Shown: positions 12,628-24,417 of the stretch, in pieces | Layout: every line of letters begins with the position of its first letter | Position numbering within the stretch: the first letter of the stretch is position 1 | DNA from: Phyto melanocephala | Lineage: Eukaryota > Arthropoda > Insecta > Diptera > Rhinophoridae | NCBI GenBank assembly: GCA_941918925.1 | Contig: OW799235.1 | Span: 103,433,947-103,497,946 of the forward strand | Length of the DNA stretch: 64,000 nt | Direction: 5' to 3' | Notes under the pieces: model-generated | What the model was told of the DNA's origin: nothing | Seen by the model: only the letters and a program-made list of their open reading frames with translations | The model's database searches: none | Translations under genes and position numbers: made by a program

Positions 12628-14134
12628 CAGTGGTGGCCACGAATTTAAGACACGAAATTTCACTTATATATTTTTGATAATTTTTACATCTTATCGAAAA
12701 AATTTAAGATCCATGTTATTTTTCAAAGATCCTAGTATTGTTATGAAAAAAAATTAACAATAGTTTTCTACCTATATTTTGTTAGAAATTTTTATTTACA
12801 TATTATACAGATTAATAAAAATTTTAGCCTGGTCATGAATTTAGGACATAAGCAAAATAGAAGTTAATTCACTAAAGTAAAGCTCAGTTTTATAGAACCA
12901 AATTAGTATTTGGTAGGAAATCCTATATTTTGGATCACAGCAGCGTACCTCCTGGGTAAACTTTCAACTAAGGCCATACAACGTTCGTTTGTAATTGCTA
13001 CCAAGCTTTTTGGATTTCTTCCCATAAATTGCTCAAATTTTTTGGCTTTCCTTTGGCTTTTCCACAAGTTTTCAATTGGATTGAGATCCGGGGATTGAGC
13101 TGGCCACTTCAGAACTGTAATATTGTTTTGTTCTAAGCAACTTTTTACTAGGCGTGAAGTGAGCTTATGGTCATTATCATGCATAAATTTCCATATTAGA
13201 GGCATTTTGTCTTCAGCGAATGGTATCATAATGCTTGTCACCATGACATTGCCACCACCGTGCTTAACCGTTTTAAGGGTGTAATTTGGGTGATGCTCCA
13301 GGCTTAGAGGGCGCCATACGTACTGTTTTCCATCAGAACCGAAGCAGCAAAACTTCAACTCGTCGCCCCAAAGTATATTTCTCCAAAATGTTATCGGTTT
13401 ATTGAGATGTTCTCTTGAAAAAGTTAGTCTGGATTTAATATTTTTTTTTTACACAAGTGGTTTACGTTGTGCAATACACCCACGTAAGTTTTTCTTATTC
13501 AAACGTCTTCTTATTGTCCTGGACGATATATTAATACCAAAATCAGATGAAATCTCATTTTTAATTTTACTTGACTGCTTTATAAATGAAGCTATCCTCC
13601 CTGGGTGTAGTTTTTCGGGCTCTAGGGTGCTGTTTTACATTTTTGGTGGTACCATGTTGCTTGATGTATTCCAGTGCGTTGTAAATCTTGGATCTGGAAC
13701 ATTTAATAAGCTTGGAAATGTCCATTACTGTTTTTCCATTAGTTTTCAATTGTAGGATCAGTTTTCGCTCGGCATCCGAACTCTAAGTACCTGTGGCCAT
13801 TTCTCACTAAATATTTTGATGTATCCAAACATAAAATGGAATAAAGCATTCATTACTTACCCATTAACTTCAAACAACACCAAAAAAACACCTAATAACC
13901 AAATATTTTTAATATGTTTTAAATTCTCGCCCAGCTTCAAAAACACGTTTTTACAGTAATGTAATAAAAATAGCAACAAAATGTAAAAACTAACAAAACT
14001 AAATTACGGTAATTTTTCTTAATACTATAGGGTACATTAAAAAATTAACTTTATCTAATTTGATATTGCAGGGTTGAAAAATTATCATAACTAAGCTCGT
14101 TACATGTCGTGTCTTAAATTCGTGGCCACCACTG
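12628..14134 (-). mobile_element. Tc1-like DNA transposon, 1507 bp
   Basis: The 28 bp terminal inverted repeats are identical (12628-12655 and 14107-14134), beginning CAGTGGTGGCCACGAATTTA. TA flanks both ends, as expected for Tc1/mariner. Length, TIR size and a single minus-strand transposase gene fit a complete Tc1-type element. The perfect TIRs alongside a disrupted transposase suggest fairly recent activity supplied in trans, or recent decay of the gene. It sits inside a HINE, so it inserted after that element. Confidence 0.9.
12903..13800 (-). pseudogene. Tc1-type DD34E transposase, disrupted
   Basis: The probable original start is the ATG at 13798-13800. The coding sequence has an in-frame TAG at 13783-13785, a frameshift near 13563-13566 and a stop/frameshift at an A-rich run near 13430-13450. 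The N-terminal part (13567-13749) is a helix-turn-helix (ISKLIKCSRSKIYNALEYIK). The following frame has SSRTIRRRLN, a second HTH signature. The catalytic part holds the first Asp in WGDELKF, the second in HDNDHKLTS and the Glu in DLNPIENLW. The second Asp and the Glu are separated by 34 residues, the Tc1 DD34E spacing. Three lesions make it non-functional as read. Confidence 0.88.
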
Positions 14135-14395
14135 TACTTTTATAGCTCAGAATTTATTATTTTGTTTTTAACAGTAATCGTTATAGAATAATCTCTTTAT
14201 ACTAAAATATGTATCACTTTCTTTGTACAACTTCGATATGCTAGTAAAATGTTTTCGTAAATTTAGACTTTCAATTAAAGTGGGCGTTAAAGTAGGCGTG
14301 TCAATAAAGTTTCTGCTAAAAATAGAACTTATATATTTCAATATAGTCCTTTATTCTTCCATAATCTTTATTCATAGAGAAATTATATGGAAATT

Positions 14396-15720
14396 AAAAT
14401 AAATTAAATTATTTAACAAAATTTTTCATTAACAAATGAAGCGTTTGGACTTTTAGCATGGTATGGACTTTTAGCTTTATAATGTTTTTTTTGGAAAAAA
14501 ATACTACTTGGAAACAATACTATATAAGTTTGCGTGCATAACATTTACAAGGCATACGAATCAGCGAATTCGACCGAAGTCGCTGTCTCTTATCAGTGTC
14601 AAACTTCATGTAAAAGAAATATTTAAATTCAAAAATAAAAATTATAAATTTTATTATTACATAGAGTTTGATTTTAATGCAAGAAAGCAAACATGATAAT
14701 CTGCTCAGTAACGGGTTCCTGGTTAAGTGTAGCCTGCTTATTATTGTTGTTGCGTAAAAAAAACAAGAGAAAGTTAAATTAGAAATTAAAAGAAAAACAC
14801 AAAGCTTAACGCGTTTGTTTTTGTCGATCTGTTTCACTAAACTATGAAATTATAACAAAACTACGTCATTCATGTCTTATTGTATGTTTTTATTTGAAAA
14901 ACTTGAAAAGCTTTATTGATTGAACGGTAAACAGTGCCTTGGATATATGTTATTTAAAATATGTTAAGAAAAGCCAGCATATATGTTTTTCGAATATTAT
15001 TATGTCGTGGCAACATAATAGACAAAGCGTTTACTATTTATCATTTCAACTCGAGAGTCATTAAATTTCGTAAGAATTTTTTATATTAATTACGAAATAC
15101 AAGAGATCTGTGTAATGTGTGCAAATAATACTTTTGTATATTAAGCAAAATATCATAACTAAATCCTTTTAATTTGATGTAAAAATTTCTTGAGTATTGT
15201 GAAAGAGTGTAGCACAGAATAATCGTGCGACAAAATAAAAAGTCTCAAACTAAAAAATTTTTTGATTTTCTCTACTATACGTAATTTAAAAAAAAATTAG
15301 TAATTTATTAAAAAAACTAATAAAAACCATTCAGTAAATTAAAACCATTTATTGTATTAAAATTCATCATAGGATTTAAAAATTTTATAAATTTTTTTTC
15401 TTATTTATATTTATTACTTTATTTAATATTATTTGTTTTATTATTTAATTTAATTATAGAAATAGCACCTGGAGAATAAATAACGGACATATTCACAACT
15501 AAACAAATAACCAGAATAATAGAATTATATTATCTATTTAAATCAGCTATCAAATATTTTAATGCAAAGGCCATATCGTTGACATTTTAACGTCACAATT
15601 TCGCCCCCTTAAATAATTATCCGTTGCTTAGTTAAACGTCACCTCCAACATGGCACCATATGAGACTTGTCTCAAACCAGTAGCCCAATTTTAATTCGTA
15701 AAGAGCAAAGTGTTAATAAA
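14396..15720. other. AT-rich non-coding DNA
   Basis: Overlapping frames on both strands at 14508-14837 lack motifs and are taken as chance. Poly-A and poly-T tracts are abundant. No element ends recognised. Confidence 0.5.
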
Positions 15721-15724
15721 ACAC

Positions 15725-15905
15725 AACAAACATCTACCAGAAGGTGTTCTGCTCAAATAGGATGGGCTCGTTTGTCACTTCGACATATTTTGAAACAAAA
15801 TTTACTGTTATTCCCATAAAAAGTTGCAATTGGTTCAAAATACAAACCCACAGATAATCGGCTATGGAAAAATTTTTCAGTTAAAATTCAAGAGTTGGCC
15901 ATACC
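15725..15905 (+). pseudogene. mariner-type transposase N-terminal relic
   Basis: One frame reads TSTRRCSAQIGWARLSLRHI, continues LKQNLLLFP, and after a stop reads KPTDNRLWKNFSVKIQELAI. This follows the mariner order of a Ser/Arg-rich linker, R.IL...L.L.PYK, then LK..D...R..F. At least one internal stop is present and the catalytic domain is missing. The linker resembles the STSTHHRAQQL segment in the mariner-derived inserts of the HINEs, so these may be relatives. Confidence 0.5.
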
Positions 15906-17510
15906 TTAGAGACCTTTGGCCCACCTTGTATTTAAAAAACTGTAATAGATATAATTTCTTGTAAGGCACAACAAAATTTACTGGCTCTCTCTCAACTAAT
16001 ATTTATGTAATAGCATTATTTAACAAAAACATTTACAACGCAATTACCATTTACATATATATCTCTACTTTTCTTCTGTTTATTTCTATTATTTTCTTAT
16101 TCGTCAGCTGTGTCAAACTAGTTTTCATATTTCCATTTTTATCCTTCTTTATTTGCTATTGTATTGTCTCTATTATTATTTTTTTTTTTTATTATATTAA
16201 AGACATCTTTAAGATAATGAGGCAGCAAAAACATTGCTTATTTTTTAAAACAGATGGAGTACACATTTGAATATGAAAATGAAAAAGATGACAAGATATA
16301 TTTCATCAATTTATTCATATAAAAATATGCGTTAACTAAGCGAGCATATTGAAGTGGCTTCTGATTTGTCATTTACATTTTAGTAGCGTGTTTTATTTTA
16401 ATGGCACGTATTTTGTTAAAACAGAAACAAAATGTCAAATATGTTTCGACAGCTTCTAAAATAGAAATGTACCACGACTTTCTAATGATAGAAATTTTTT
16501 TCCATTTATTTATTTTTTATAAAAAGATGCGTTATATTTAAAAGTCATGAAATATTTTCGAGAAAAAGAAATTTAAAATAAGATTTGTTACTTATTGATT
16601 TTTTAATAAAAAATTTATTTAAAAATAAAGGTAATGAAAAGTTTTATAGATATACAAAATTAATAAAAACACTATTCAAAATGAACATTTTTAAACAATT
16701 TTCCAAGAAAATAATGGTGTGCAACAATGTTATATTATCATAATTTTTTTAAGAATTAAATGTGAAATAAATATCACCAATTTTTTTATTAATATCAATG
16801 TTCATGGAAAGTATAAAATATAAGAACAATTCTATGGTTTTCATCTTCATATTTTACGATTTTGAGTTAATAATGATTTTACATAATTTTTATTTTGTTT
16901 ATAAAAATTTTTATATTGTAAATTATTTTTAATTGTTTAGACTTTCCCTGAAGAAGCCATTTAAAGCGGTAGAAAAATATTAGAGTAAAAGAAAATTATT
17001 TTTATATTAATTTCTCTCAATCTTAATAAAACTACTATTGATTTTTTTAAAAATTTTAAATGGCATAAAACTTGGACAATTATTTATTAATAATTTTAGT
17101 TTTTCTTGTTATTCCAACAAATGTAAAAATTTATAACTTGTTTAATATTAGGTTTATTCGTTTACTCGCGAATTGTGGCTATCTTGCACAAGTGCTTTGC
17201 GTTCGTTTACACAAATTTCAATAAATAAGCACGCAAATTAAGAGAGTAATGTGACAGTCATTTTACTGAGTATTTAAAAGTTTAAACTGGATTTTTTTTA
17301 ACTTGTAAAGTTTACTGTAAAAAATATATGAATTCAAATGTAAACAAATTAATTAACGTAGAAAATTTCAAATATTATTTTAAATCGTCTTTAATATTAA
17401 ATTAAAGATATTAAAAAAAATAGAAAAGAATAAAAAAACTGTAACAAATAAAATCTTAAACAAATATTATTAAATTTACTAGATCTTTAATATAAGTATT
17501 TTTAAAAATA
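15906..17510. other. AT-rich non-coding DNA
   Basis: No recognised genes or element termini. Long A/T runs occur around 16170-16190, 16550-16650 and 16980-17050. Confidence 0.5.
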
Positions 17511-17654
17511 AACAAGTAAGAGCACTATATTCGGCTGTGCCGAATCTTTTATACCCACCACCAATTTTGTGTACATTTAAAGCACAATAATTATTATTTT
17601 GTTAATCGCTTGGAATAATCTCTTTATAATAAAATATACATCACTTTCTTTGTA

Positions 17655-18144
17655 GAGGGTGGTTAAATTTTAAATTTAAAACAGAGGCCGAATTACGGCA
17701 CTCGAACGTGATCGAAATTTGAAAACTCTTATTAGAATCTCTATACCTAAAGCACAGCGTACTCGATCGTTCGAGTAAAATTTCGATCGATATCGATGGC
17801 CGTAATTCGGCTCCAGGTCTGTATAAAATGTTAGAGCATCTATGAATGCCTTCTTAATTCGTTAAATGAGAAGCATTCCTGTTTTTCACGATAGTGTGGC
17901 AAAAAAACAGTCAACTTCGACTCATCATCGTGCCAAACAATTGAGCATCAGCAATGTTATTGAAAATTTGGACTATCGGATCGAGGTGTGCCGTTGAGGT
18001 CGCGGGGGCCATTTGGCCGATATTTTGTTCCACACATAATTGAACCATACAAACATTATCATTAAAAAAGAAATGATAATAATTTCCTAAATAATTTGTG
18101 TTTTATTCAAAATCAACATCGGCCCTTAAAATTAACCCACCTTT
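17655..18144 (+). mobile_element. mariner-derived insert in HINE copy C
   Basis: Same element as 6681-7039, TA-flanked (17653-17654, 18145-18146), starting GAGGGTGGTTAAATTTTAAA. It includes the nested 129 bp insertion at 17685-17813. Without that insertion and its 3 bp duplication it measures 358 bp, against 359 bp in copy A. The degenerate transposase scraps (STHHRAKQL-like and DYRIEVCR) are retained. Confidence 0.65.
17685..17813. mobile_element. 129 bp TIR element with CAG duplication
   Basis: It begins AGGCCGAATTACGGC and ends GCCGTAATTCGGCTC. The inverted repeats extend imperfectly to about 36 bp through ATCGAAATTT. CAG is present on both sides (17682-17684, 17814-17816) and only once at the matching empty site in copy A (6708-6710). 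Filled and empty sites are both in this window, so insertion is directly shown. The superfamily is not recognised; a 3 bp duplication is compatible with PIF/Harbinger or CACTA-like enzymes. Confidence 0.8.
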
Positions 18145-19013
18145 TATAACTTCGATATGCTGGTAAAATGTTTTCGTAAATTAAGTGTTTCAGTGAAAAT
18201 TGGCGTTAAAGTAAGCGTGTTTATAAAATTTCTGCTAACAAATACAACTTAGATATTTCAATATAGTCCGTAATTCTTCCAAAATATTTATTCATTGAGA
18301 AATTATATGAATTTGAGATAAGGCATTATATAGGATGTGGGCGTAAGAGTGGGCGTGTCACCTAAATTTTCTGGCATAACAATAACATTGACTAGAAGGA
18401 TTTCCGTAGCAAATTTTATCATCATACCTCTAATTTTGTCGGTTTTATAAATTTAAATTTCATTAACAGTAGATAATGTGAAAAGTGGGCGTTATAGTAG
18501 GTGTGTCGAAGTTATTTATGCTAATAAATACAACTTATAAATTTCAATAAAGTCCTTTATTATTCGATTTATAGAGAAATTATAAGAATTTGAGAGCAAA
18601 CGTTGTATGGGAGGTTGGCGTGTCACATTTATTTTCCGTCAGAAGAAAGCTTTTGACCAAAAAGCAATTCCTGCAAAATTTCAGAATCGAAGATCTAATT
18701 TTGCCACTCTTATTAGGTTTAAAATTTTGAACATACTGAAAAATACTGTGCGGTATAAATTTTCGTACATTTTGATCTCTAACTCCCTTCCTAATGCATG
18801 CATTTAGGCAATTTTTCTTTCTTCCTTATACTCCGATTTAGCCAAACCTTGTGTATAAGACATATTCTGGCAGAATTTGAGCCCACTAGCTTTTTCGATG
18901 GGACCTCTATCGTGCTTTTAACAGAGGGACATACGGACGGACATAGCTAGATCGTCGTCAAATAAAACCCCGATTAAGAATATACATACCATTTTTTTGG
19001 TTGCGGGTATAAA

Positions 19014-20511
19014 AACTAAAATACTTAAAAAAAACACTTTACAAAAAAATTTGTTTAGCTCTTTTACTAAAATTTTGCAAAAAATATTTGACCTTGTGTC
19101 ACAAAAATTGGTCTGGTGATCACGGTCGGATCGTCCCGGGTATACAGTGGGGTATAGGGGTATAGAGGAGAGTTTTATCTACTAAATGGTGCTAATTTCT
19201 TTTTGTTATCTTATGTTTTCTAGAAGTTATGGTGTATTAAATAAAGGAATATAGGAAAATTTAGACCTAAAGATAAAAAAAAAATTATCTCTAAACATTA
19301 TAAACAATTTATTTTCATGTACTAATGGCTAACAATTTTTAAAATTATACAAAACTTATTTCGTTTGAAATTCTTTTAAAAGTAAAATGTTATAGAACTT
19401 TAAAAATCAAAATCTTACTAATAAGTTTCCCGTTTTAGCAAAATGCTGAGCATGTCCATTTTGAATCACCCTGTGGCCCTTAAAATTTAACCACCCTTTA
19501 CAAAAGAATAGATAGATAAAAAAAAATTTAGTTAAAATATGTATTTTAAATATTCAAATACTTATTTTAAATCTACTGATGCACATTTTTTTAAAATATT
19601 TTTAAATCTTAAACCTCATAAGACTGTGTGTACAACTATATGTAAAGTTGGGCACAAATCATTACTCTAGTTAATTTTTGTCAACAAACTTCGGTCATTT
19701 TCGTTTTCACAAACCCCTATAAAATTCCTTTGTAGTTTGTGCAAAAAAATGTTACTAGAGTCATCTAGTGTTCTACGTGATGTTTAGCAAAGACATCATC
19801 CTCAGTGTTTGCAAAATGTAGTGGCACCTTCAACAGATGTTGCCATCTGCAATGAATAAATGCTAATGAATATGACTTAAATATTTTTATAAAAATTAAA
19901 AAAAAAAGTGGGCGTGGCACATTTATTTTCCGTTATAACGAAGACTTTGACCAAAAATCCATGTACCGTACATATAGTTTTGTCAGTTTTATTACGTTTT
20001 AAATTTCAAATATACACTGAGCGGTATAAATTTTCGTACATTTTGACCTATAACTCCTTTTCTAATGCATAGATTTAAGCAATTTTTGGGGAGAAATATT
20101 CTTTTGACTCGAGAAATATATATCCGAAGTTTCATGACTCTACGTTTATCCGTTTGGACACAATTCCATTTTATTCGATGTTAGAAGGACACGGTTTTTT
20201 CGACCTACTCTTGCTTTTCGAGCTATAACTCTCTTCCTAATATTCTGATTTAGCCCATTTTCAATACCAAACAAACCTTGTCTATAAGAAAGATTCTGGC
20301 AAAATTTGAGCCCTCTAGCTTTTTCGGTGCGACCTCTATCGTGCTTTCAACAGACGGACAGACGGACGGACATAGCTAGATCGTCATCAAATCAAACCCC
20401 GATTCAGAATATATATACTTTATGGGGTCTAAAATGGATATTTCGATGTGTTACAAACGGAATGACAAAATGAATATACCCCCACCATTTTTTTGGTGGC
20501 GGGTATAAAAA
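19014..20511 (-). mobile_element. HINE copy C unit 2
   Basis: Matches 8093-9676: head at 20511 (TTTTTATACCCGCCACC), GTCC/GTCT block at about 20348-20375, and the module at about 19190-19495, joined directly to unit 1. The flanks on both sides differ from those of copy A, so the two-unit composite, not a larger segment, is what is duplicated. Compared with copy A it lacks part of the mariner remnant and has a unique insertion near 19590-19750. Confidence 0.65.
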
Positions 20512-21712
20512 GCTGATTTTCTTTGATTTTTTATTCATTTATATTTTGTTTCAAGTTGTACAAAAGATGAGCGCTTGGGTACTCAGTACTATAAATCTTT
20601 TAGGGTATTTAATATTTAAAACTAAACGCTTATGTGTTTTATTTTATTTACATAGACAAATTTAAATTAAAAGAAATAAAAATAAGTTTAACCAAACGAA
20701 AAAATTATACACTTATTATAATTATTTTATAAAAATTTTCATATTATAAAAATGTATAGTATTGAGTACCAAAAAAAACTACATTAATTAAACAAAAGCA
20801 TACATATATAACAACGCAACGTGTTTGAATCAGATTAACTTATAGTTTTTTTTTACAAATTTTCCGTTCACGTATTTTTGATTCGGATGTTTTTTGTGAG
20901 AAATTTTTTTTTATATTACTCTGTATTTACCAAGATACTGGAATATACTGGAAAAGTAAGTGAACAGACTTATTATTGAAGACCTTAAAACATATTTATA
21001 TGAAATTTTTAAATAGAAGAAAATTAATCGTAATATGTAAAATGTATCAAAAAATGTATAATTGCAAAATCACTTTCGTATGTACTCCCCCTATTACGTC
21101 TTCAAAGCATTTTGAAATTTAATGGATGCGAAAACAATTTGCAGTAATCTTTACAGTACGTCACTGGGTAAAAAATAATTTCTAAACTGTGAAAGTATTT
21201 GTAAGTTATTATTTCTCAATGACAATGACAATCTGACACATGTTAGTTAACCATATGTTTTTTTGACATTCGTAAAACTAAGTTTTAAAGAAAGATTAAG
21301 ATATCTATATGATTGTACCTTTGACATGCTTAAAATGTTGTTTTTGTAGATAGCACATACAACTGATTTATTATACTAAATTTACAGATATTTTTATTTC
21401 ATTGTGTTTTCTCATAAATAGTACTAGCCAATAAGAAAATAATCTATATAAATAATCTTATCTATGAAAATATTATAAATAATTTATTCTGGATAAAAAT
21501 ATTTTGAAATTAAACTGTAAGCATTAATATTGCAAAATGAATTCCATATTATCCAAGAGACCAGCTTCGATTTTATTCTGAGTACTGGGTATCGGTAAAC
21601 TCATATTAGATTTAGCGCAGTACTGTCTGACCCACGAATTCGTTGTCAGATCTTAACAAGACTTAACAAAGTTGTTGTTTAGGCTTTTTATGTAAATTAG
21701 TATGGTTTATAA
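20512..21712. other. AT-rich non-coding DNA
   Basis: Nothing recognised between the two oppositely oriented HINEs. Confidence 0.5.
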
Positions 21713-22329
21713 TTTTTATACCCGCCACCAAAAAAATGGTGGGGGTATATTCATTTTGTCATTCCGTTTGTAACACATCGAAATATCCATTTTAGACCCC
21801 ATAAAGTATATATATTCTGAATCAGGGTTTGATTTGATGACGATCTAGCTATGTCCGTCCGTCTGTCCGTCTGTTGAAAGCACGATAGAGGTCGCACCGA
21901 AAAAGCTAGGGGGCTCAAATTTTGCCAGAATCTTTCTTATAGACAAGGTTTCTTTGGTATTGAAAATGGGCTAAATCGGAATATTAGGAAGAGAGTTATA
22001 GCTCGAAAAGCAAGAGTAGGTCGAAAAAAACGTGTCCTTCGAACATCGAATAAAATGGAATTGTGTCTAAACCCCTTAACGTAGACTCATGAAACTTCGA
22101 ATATATATTTCCTGGGTAAGGGCAATATTTTTCCCCGAAAAATGTCTAAATCTATGCATTACGAGAGGAGTTATCGATCAAAATGTACGAAAATTTATAC
22201 TGCACAGTGTATTTTTCGGTATATTTAAAAACAAAAACGTCATAAAAGCAACAAAATTGGATGTACGACTCTGAAATTTTGCACACTTTGCTTTTTGGTG
22301 ACACGCTTTCTTGTAACGGCAAATCAATG

Positions 22330-22790
22330 TGCCACGCCCACTTTTACGCCCACCTCCCATATAACGTTTTAACTAAAATTCATATCATTTCTCTATTAAT
22401 AAAGATTTTGGAATAATAAAGGCCTATCTTGAAACACCTCAGTTGTACTCATTCGCAAAAATTACTTTGACACGCCTACTATAACGCCCACTTTTCACGT
22501 TATATACCGTTAATGAAATTTAAAAGCTCATAAAACCGCTAAAATTAGAGGTATGATGATAAATTTTGCAACGTCTATCCCCCTAGGCAATTTCATTACT
22601 ATGCCGAAAAATTAAGGTGCCACGCCCACTTTTACGCCCACCTCCCATATAACGTTTTACCTAAAATTCATATAATTTCTCTATTAATAAAGATTTTGGA
22701 ATAATTAAGGACTATATTGAAACACCTAAGTTGTACTCATTAGCAAAAACAACTTTGACACGCCTACTATAACGCCCACTTTCACTTTTC
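22330..22790 (+). repeat. internal direct repeats of HINE copy D
   Basis: About 170 bp beginning TGCCACGCCCACTTTTACGC occurs at 22330 and again at 22618, a spacing of 288 bp. Each copy ends in CGCCTACTATAACGCCCACTT. The same repeat at about 287 bp spacing is present in copies A and C, so it is ancestral to the family. Confidence 0.8.
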
Positions 22791-23207
22791 CAGCCGCATA
22801 AACGTAGTCATAAAACTTCGAATATATATTTATCGAGTCAAAAGAATATTTTTCCCTGAAAATCGCTTAAATCTATGAATTAGGAAAAGAGTTATGGATA
22901 AAAAGGTACGAAAATTTATACCGCACAGTGTATATTTCGTATACAGTGTATATTTAAAACGTAATAAAACTGACAAAACTATATGTACGATTCTAAATTT
23001 TTGCAAACAAGGCTTTTTGGTCAGTCTTCGTTATAACGGAAAATAGATGTGCCACGCACACTTTTTTCCTTACATTTTTATAAAAATATATTAGTCATAC
23101 ATATTAGCATTTATTCATCTTACACTGAACCATTTATTGTACTGTAGCTAAATATAAGATAAAGATGATAAGATAGATGACTACTAGATGGCATGCTAAC
23201 AACTATG

Positions 23208-23485
23208 CTTATGTTCTCCTTAAGTTATGCTCTATTAAAAATGGGAATTTAGGAAAATTTTGACCTAAGTAAAAAAAAATTATCTCAACATTATAAACAA
23301 TTTATTTTCATGTACTAATGGCTAACAAATTTTTAAATTATACAAAATTTATTTCGTTTGAAAATCTTTTAAAAGCAAAATGTTATAGAAGTTAAAAAAT
23401 CAAAATCTTACTATTAAATTTCCCGTTTTAGAAAAATGCAGAGAATGTATATTTTAAATCACTCTGTGGTCCTTAAAATTTAACC
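23208..23485. repeat. module inverted relative to its HINE
   Basis: This block (TTATGTTCTCC ... CCTTAAAATTTAACC) matches 8290-8530 and 19210-19490 in the same strand, although the surrounding HINE is reversed relative to those copies. It is therefore either an independently mobile unit or a segment that flipped inside the element. Confidence 0.6.
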
Positions 23486-23676
23486 TTAAATTCACTTTCT
23501 CCTCTTAAATTCATGTAAATTCTCTATGAATAAAGATTTTGGAATACTAAAGGACTATATTGAAATATCTAAGTTATGTTTATTAGCAGAAACTTTATTG
23601 ACACGCGTATTTTAACGGCCACTTTCATTAAAAGACTAAATTTACGAAAACATTTTACTAGCATACCGAAGTTATA

Positions 23677-24284
23677 ATGGGTGGTTTTATTTTAAGGGAC
23701 TATGCTGATTTCGAATAAAATTATTATGAAATTATTATCATTTATTTTTATAATGATAATATTTGTATGCTTCAATTATGTATGGAACAAAATATCGGCC
23801 AAATGGCCCCCCAACCTAGGCGGCACACCACGATCCGATAGTCCAAATTTTCAATGACACTGTTGATGCTCGATTGGTGGGCACGATGATGAGTCGAGGT
23901 TGCTTGCTCTTTTGCCACGTTATCGTGAAAAACAGCAATGTTTCCCATTCAACGAACTAAGATGGCATTCACAGATGTTTTCACATTTTCATACAGACCT
24001 GCTTTGCAGACATTTAAATATTTTTTACAATTCTCACGATTGTGGACGAATTCGAACGATTATGTTGACCAAAAGAATCACGAAGTGCACAAAATGCATT
24101 TTGATTTGAACGCCCATTTTTATAAAAATCTTTAATATTTAAAAGCGTTGCTCGATTGCGTATCTTTCCACGGTTCAAATTGAGTTAGTCTGAGATTGAG
24201 AAATGTCAAATGAAATACAAGAAAAAAGTTGAAGTTTAGATGTGGTTCACCTTAAACATGGGCCCTTCAAATTTAACCACCCTC
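23677..24284 (-). mobile_element. mariner-derived insert, longer version, in HINE copy D
   Basis: Terminal repeats (ATGGGTGGTTTTATTTTAAG; AAATTTAACCACCCTC) and TA flanks match the shorter inserts. On the minus strand one frame reads FYKNGRSNQNAFCALRDSFG then QHNRSNSSTIVRIVKN. This is the N-terminal helix-turn-helix typical of a common insect mariner-like transposase group. Further on are STHHRAHQSSINSV and NLDYRIVVCRLGWG. The catalytic centre is deleted and stops are present. This copy shows what the shorter inserts derive from. Confidence 0.65.
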
Positions 24285-24417
24285 TACAAAGAAAGTGATA
24301 CATATTTTATTATAAAGAGATTATTCTATAGCGAATAAAATAATAAATATTGTGCCACAAAATTGGTGGTGGGTATAAAAGATTCGGCACAGCCGAATAT
24401 AGTGCTCTTACTTGTTT

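Larger units (their letters stand above)
12566..14395 (-). mobile_element. truncated HINE copy B, split by a Tc1-like element
   Basis: The outer pieces (12566-12627 and 14135-14395) match HINE copies A and C. The 3' hairpin (here mutated to TTCGGCTGTGTTGAA) and the pre-hairpin CCCACCACCAATTT lie left of the Tc1. The AATTTATTATTTTG, CACTTTCTTTG and GTGGGCGTTAAAGTAGGCGT blocks lie to its right. The homology ends near 14395, so the HINE 5' half is missing. This copy lacks the mariner-derived insert found in copies A, C and D, so it records the empty site. Confidence 0.7.
17511..19013 (-). mobile_element. HINE copy C unit 1
   Basis: This is nearly the same sequence as 6537-8092, in the same orientation. 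It has the 3' hairpin at 17529-17545 and CTCTTACTTGTTT beyond it, a head at 19013 (TTTTATACCCGCAACC), a GTCY block near 18920-18945 and the internal GTGGGCGT repeats. It contains the mariner-derived insert and, nested in that, a 129 bp TIR element absent from copy A. It is non-coding; the short frame at 18607-18807 is repeat translation. Confidence 0.75.
21713..24417 (+). mobile_element. HINE copy D, full length, forward
   Basis: The head is TTTTTATACCCGCCACC at 21715, where TATACCCGCCACC pairs with the following GGTGGGGGTATA. It has a GTCC/GTCT block (21853-21875) and two rounds of the internal module. The 3' part is GGTGGTGGGTATA, hairpin ATTCGGCACAGCCGAAT (24382-24398) and CTTACTTGTTT. The internal direct repeats, a 278 bp module in inverted relative orientation (23208-23485) and a 608 bp mariner-derived insert explain its 2.7 kb length. 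It is the only long copy on this strand. The frames at 22089-22360 and 23900-24135 are translations of repeat DNA or transposase relic. Confidence 0.75.

Noticed and set aside
13402..13755. 117-codon plus-strand frame
   Set aside because: It lies antisense to the Tc1 transposase, whose domains read clearly on the minus strand.
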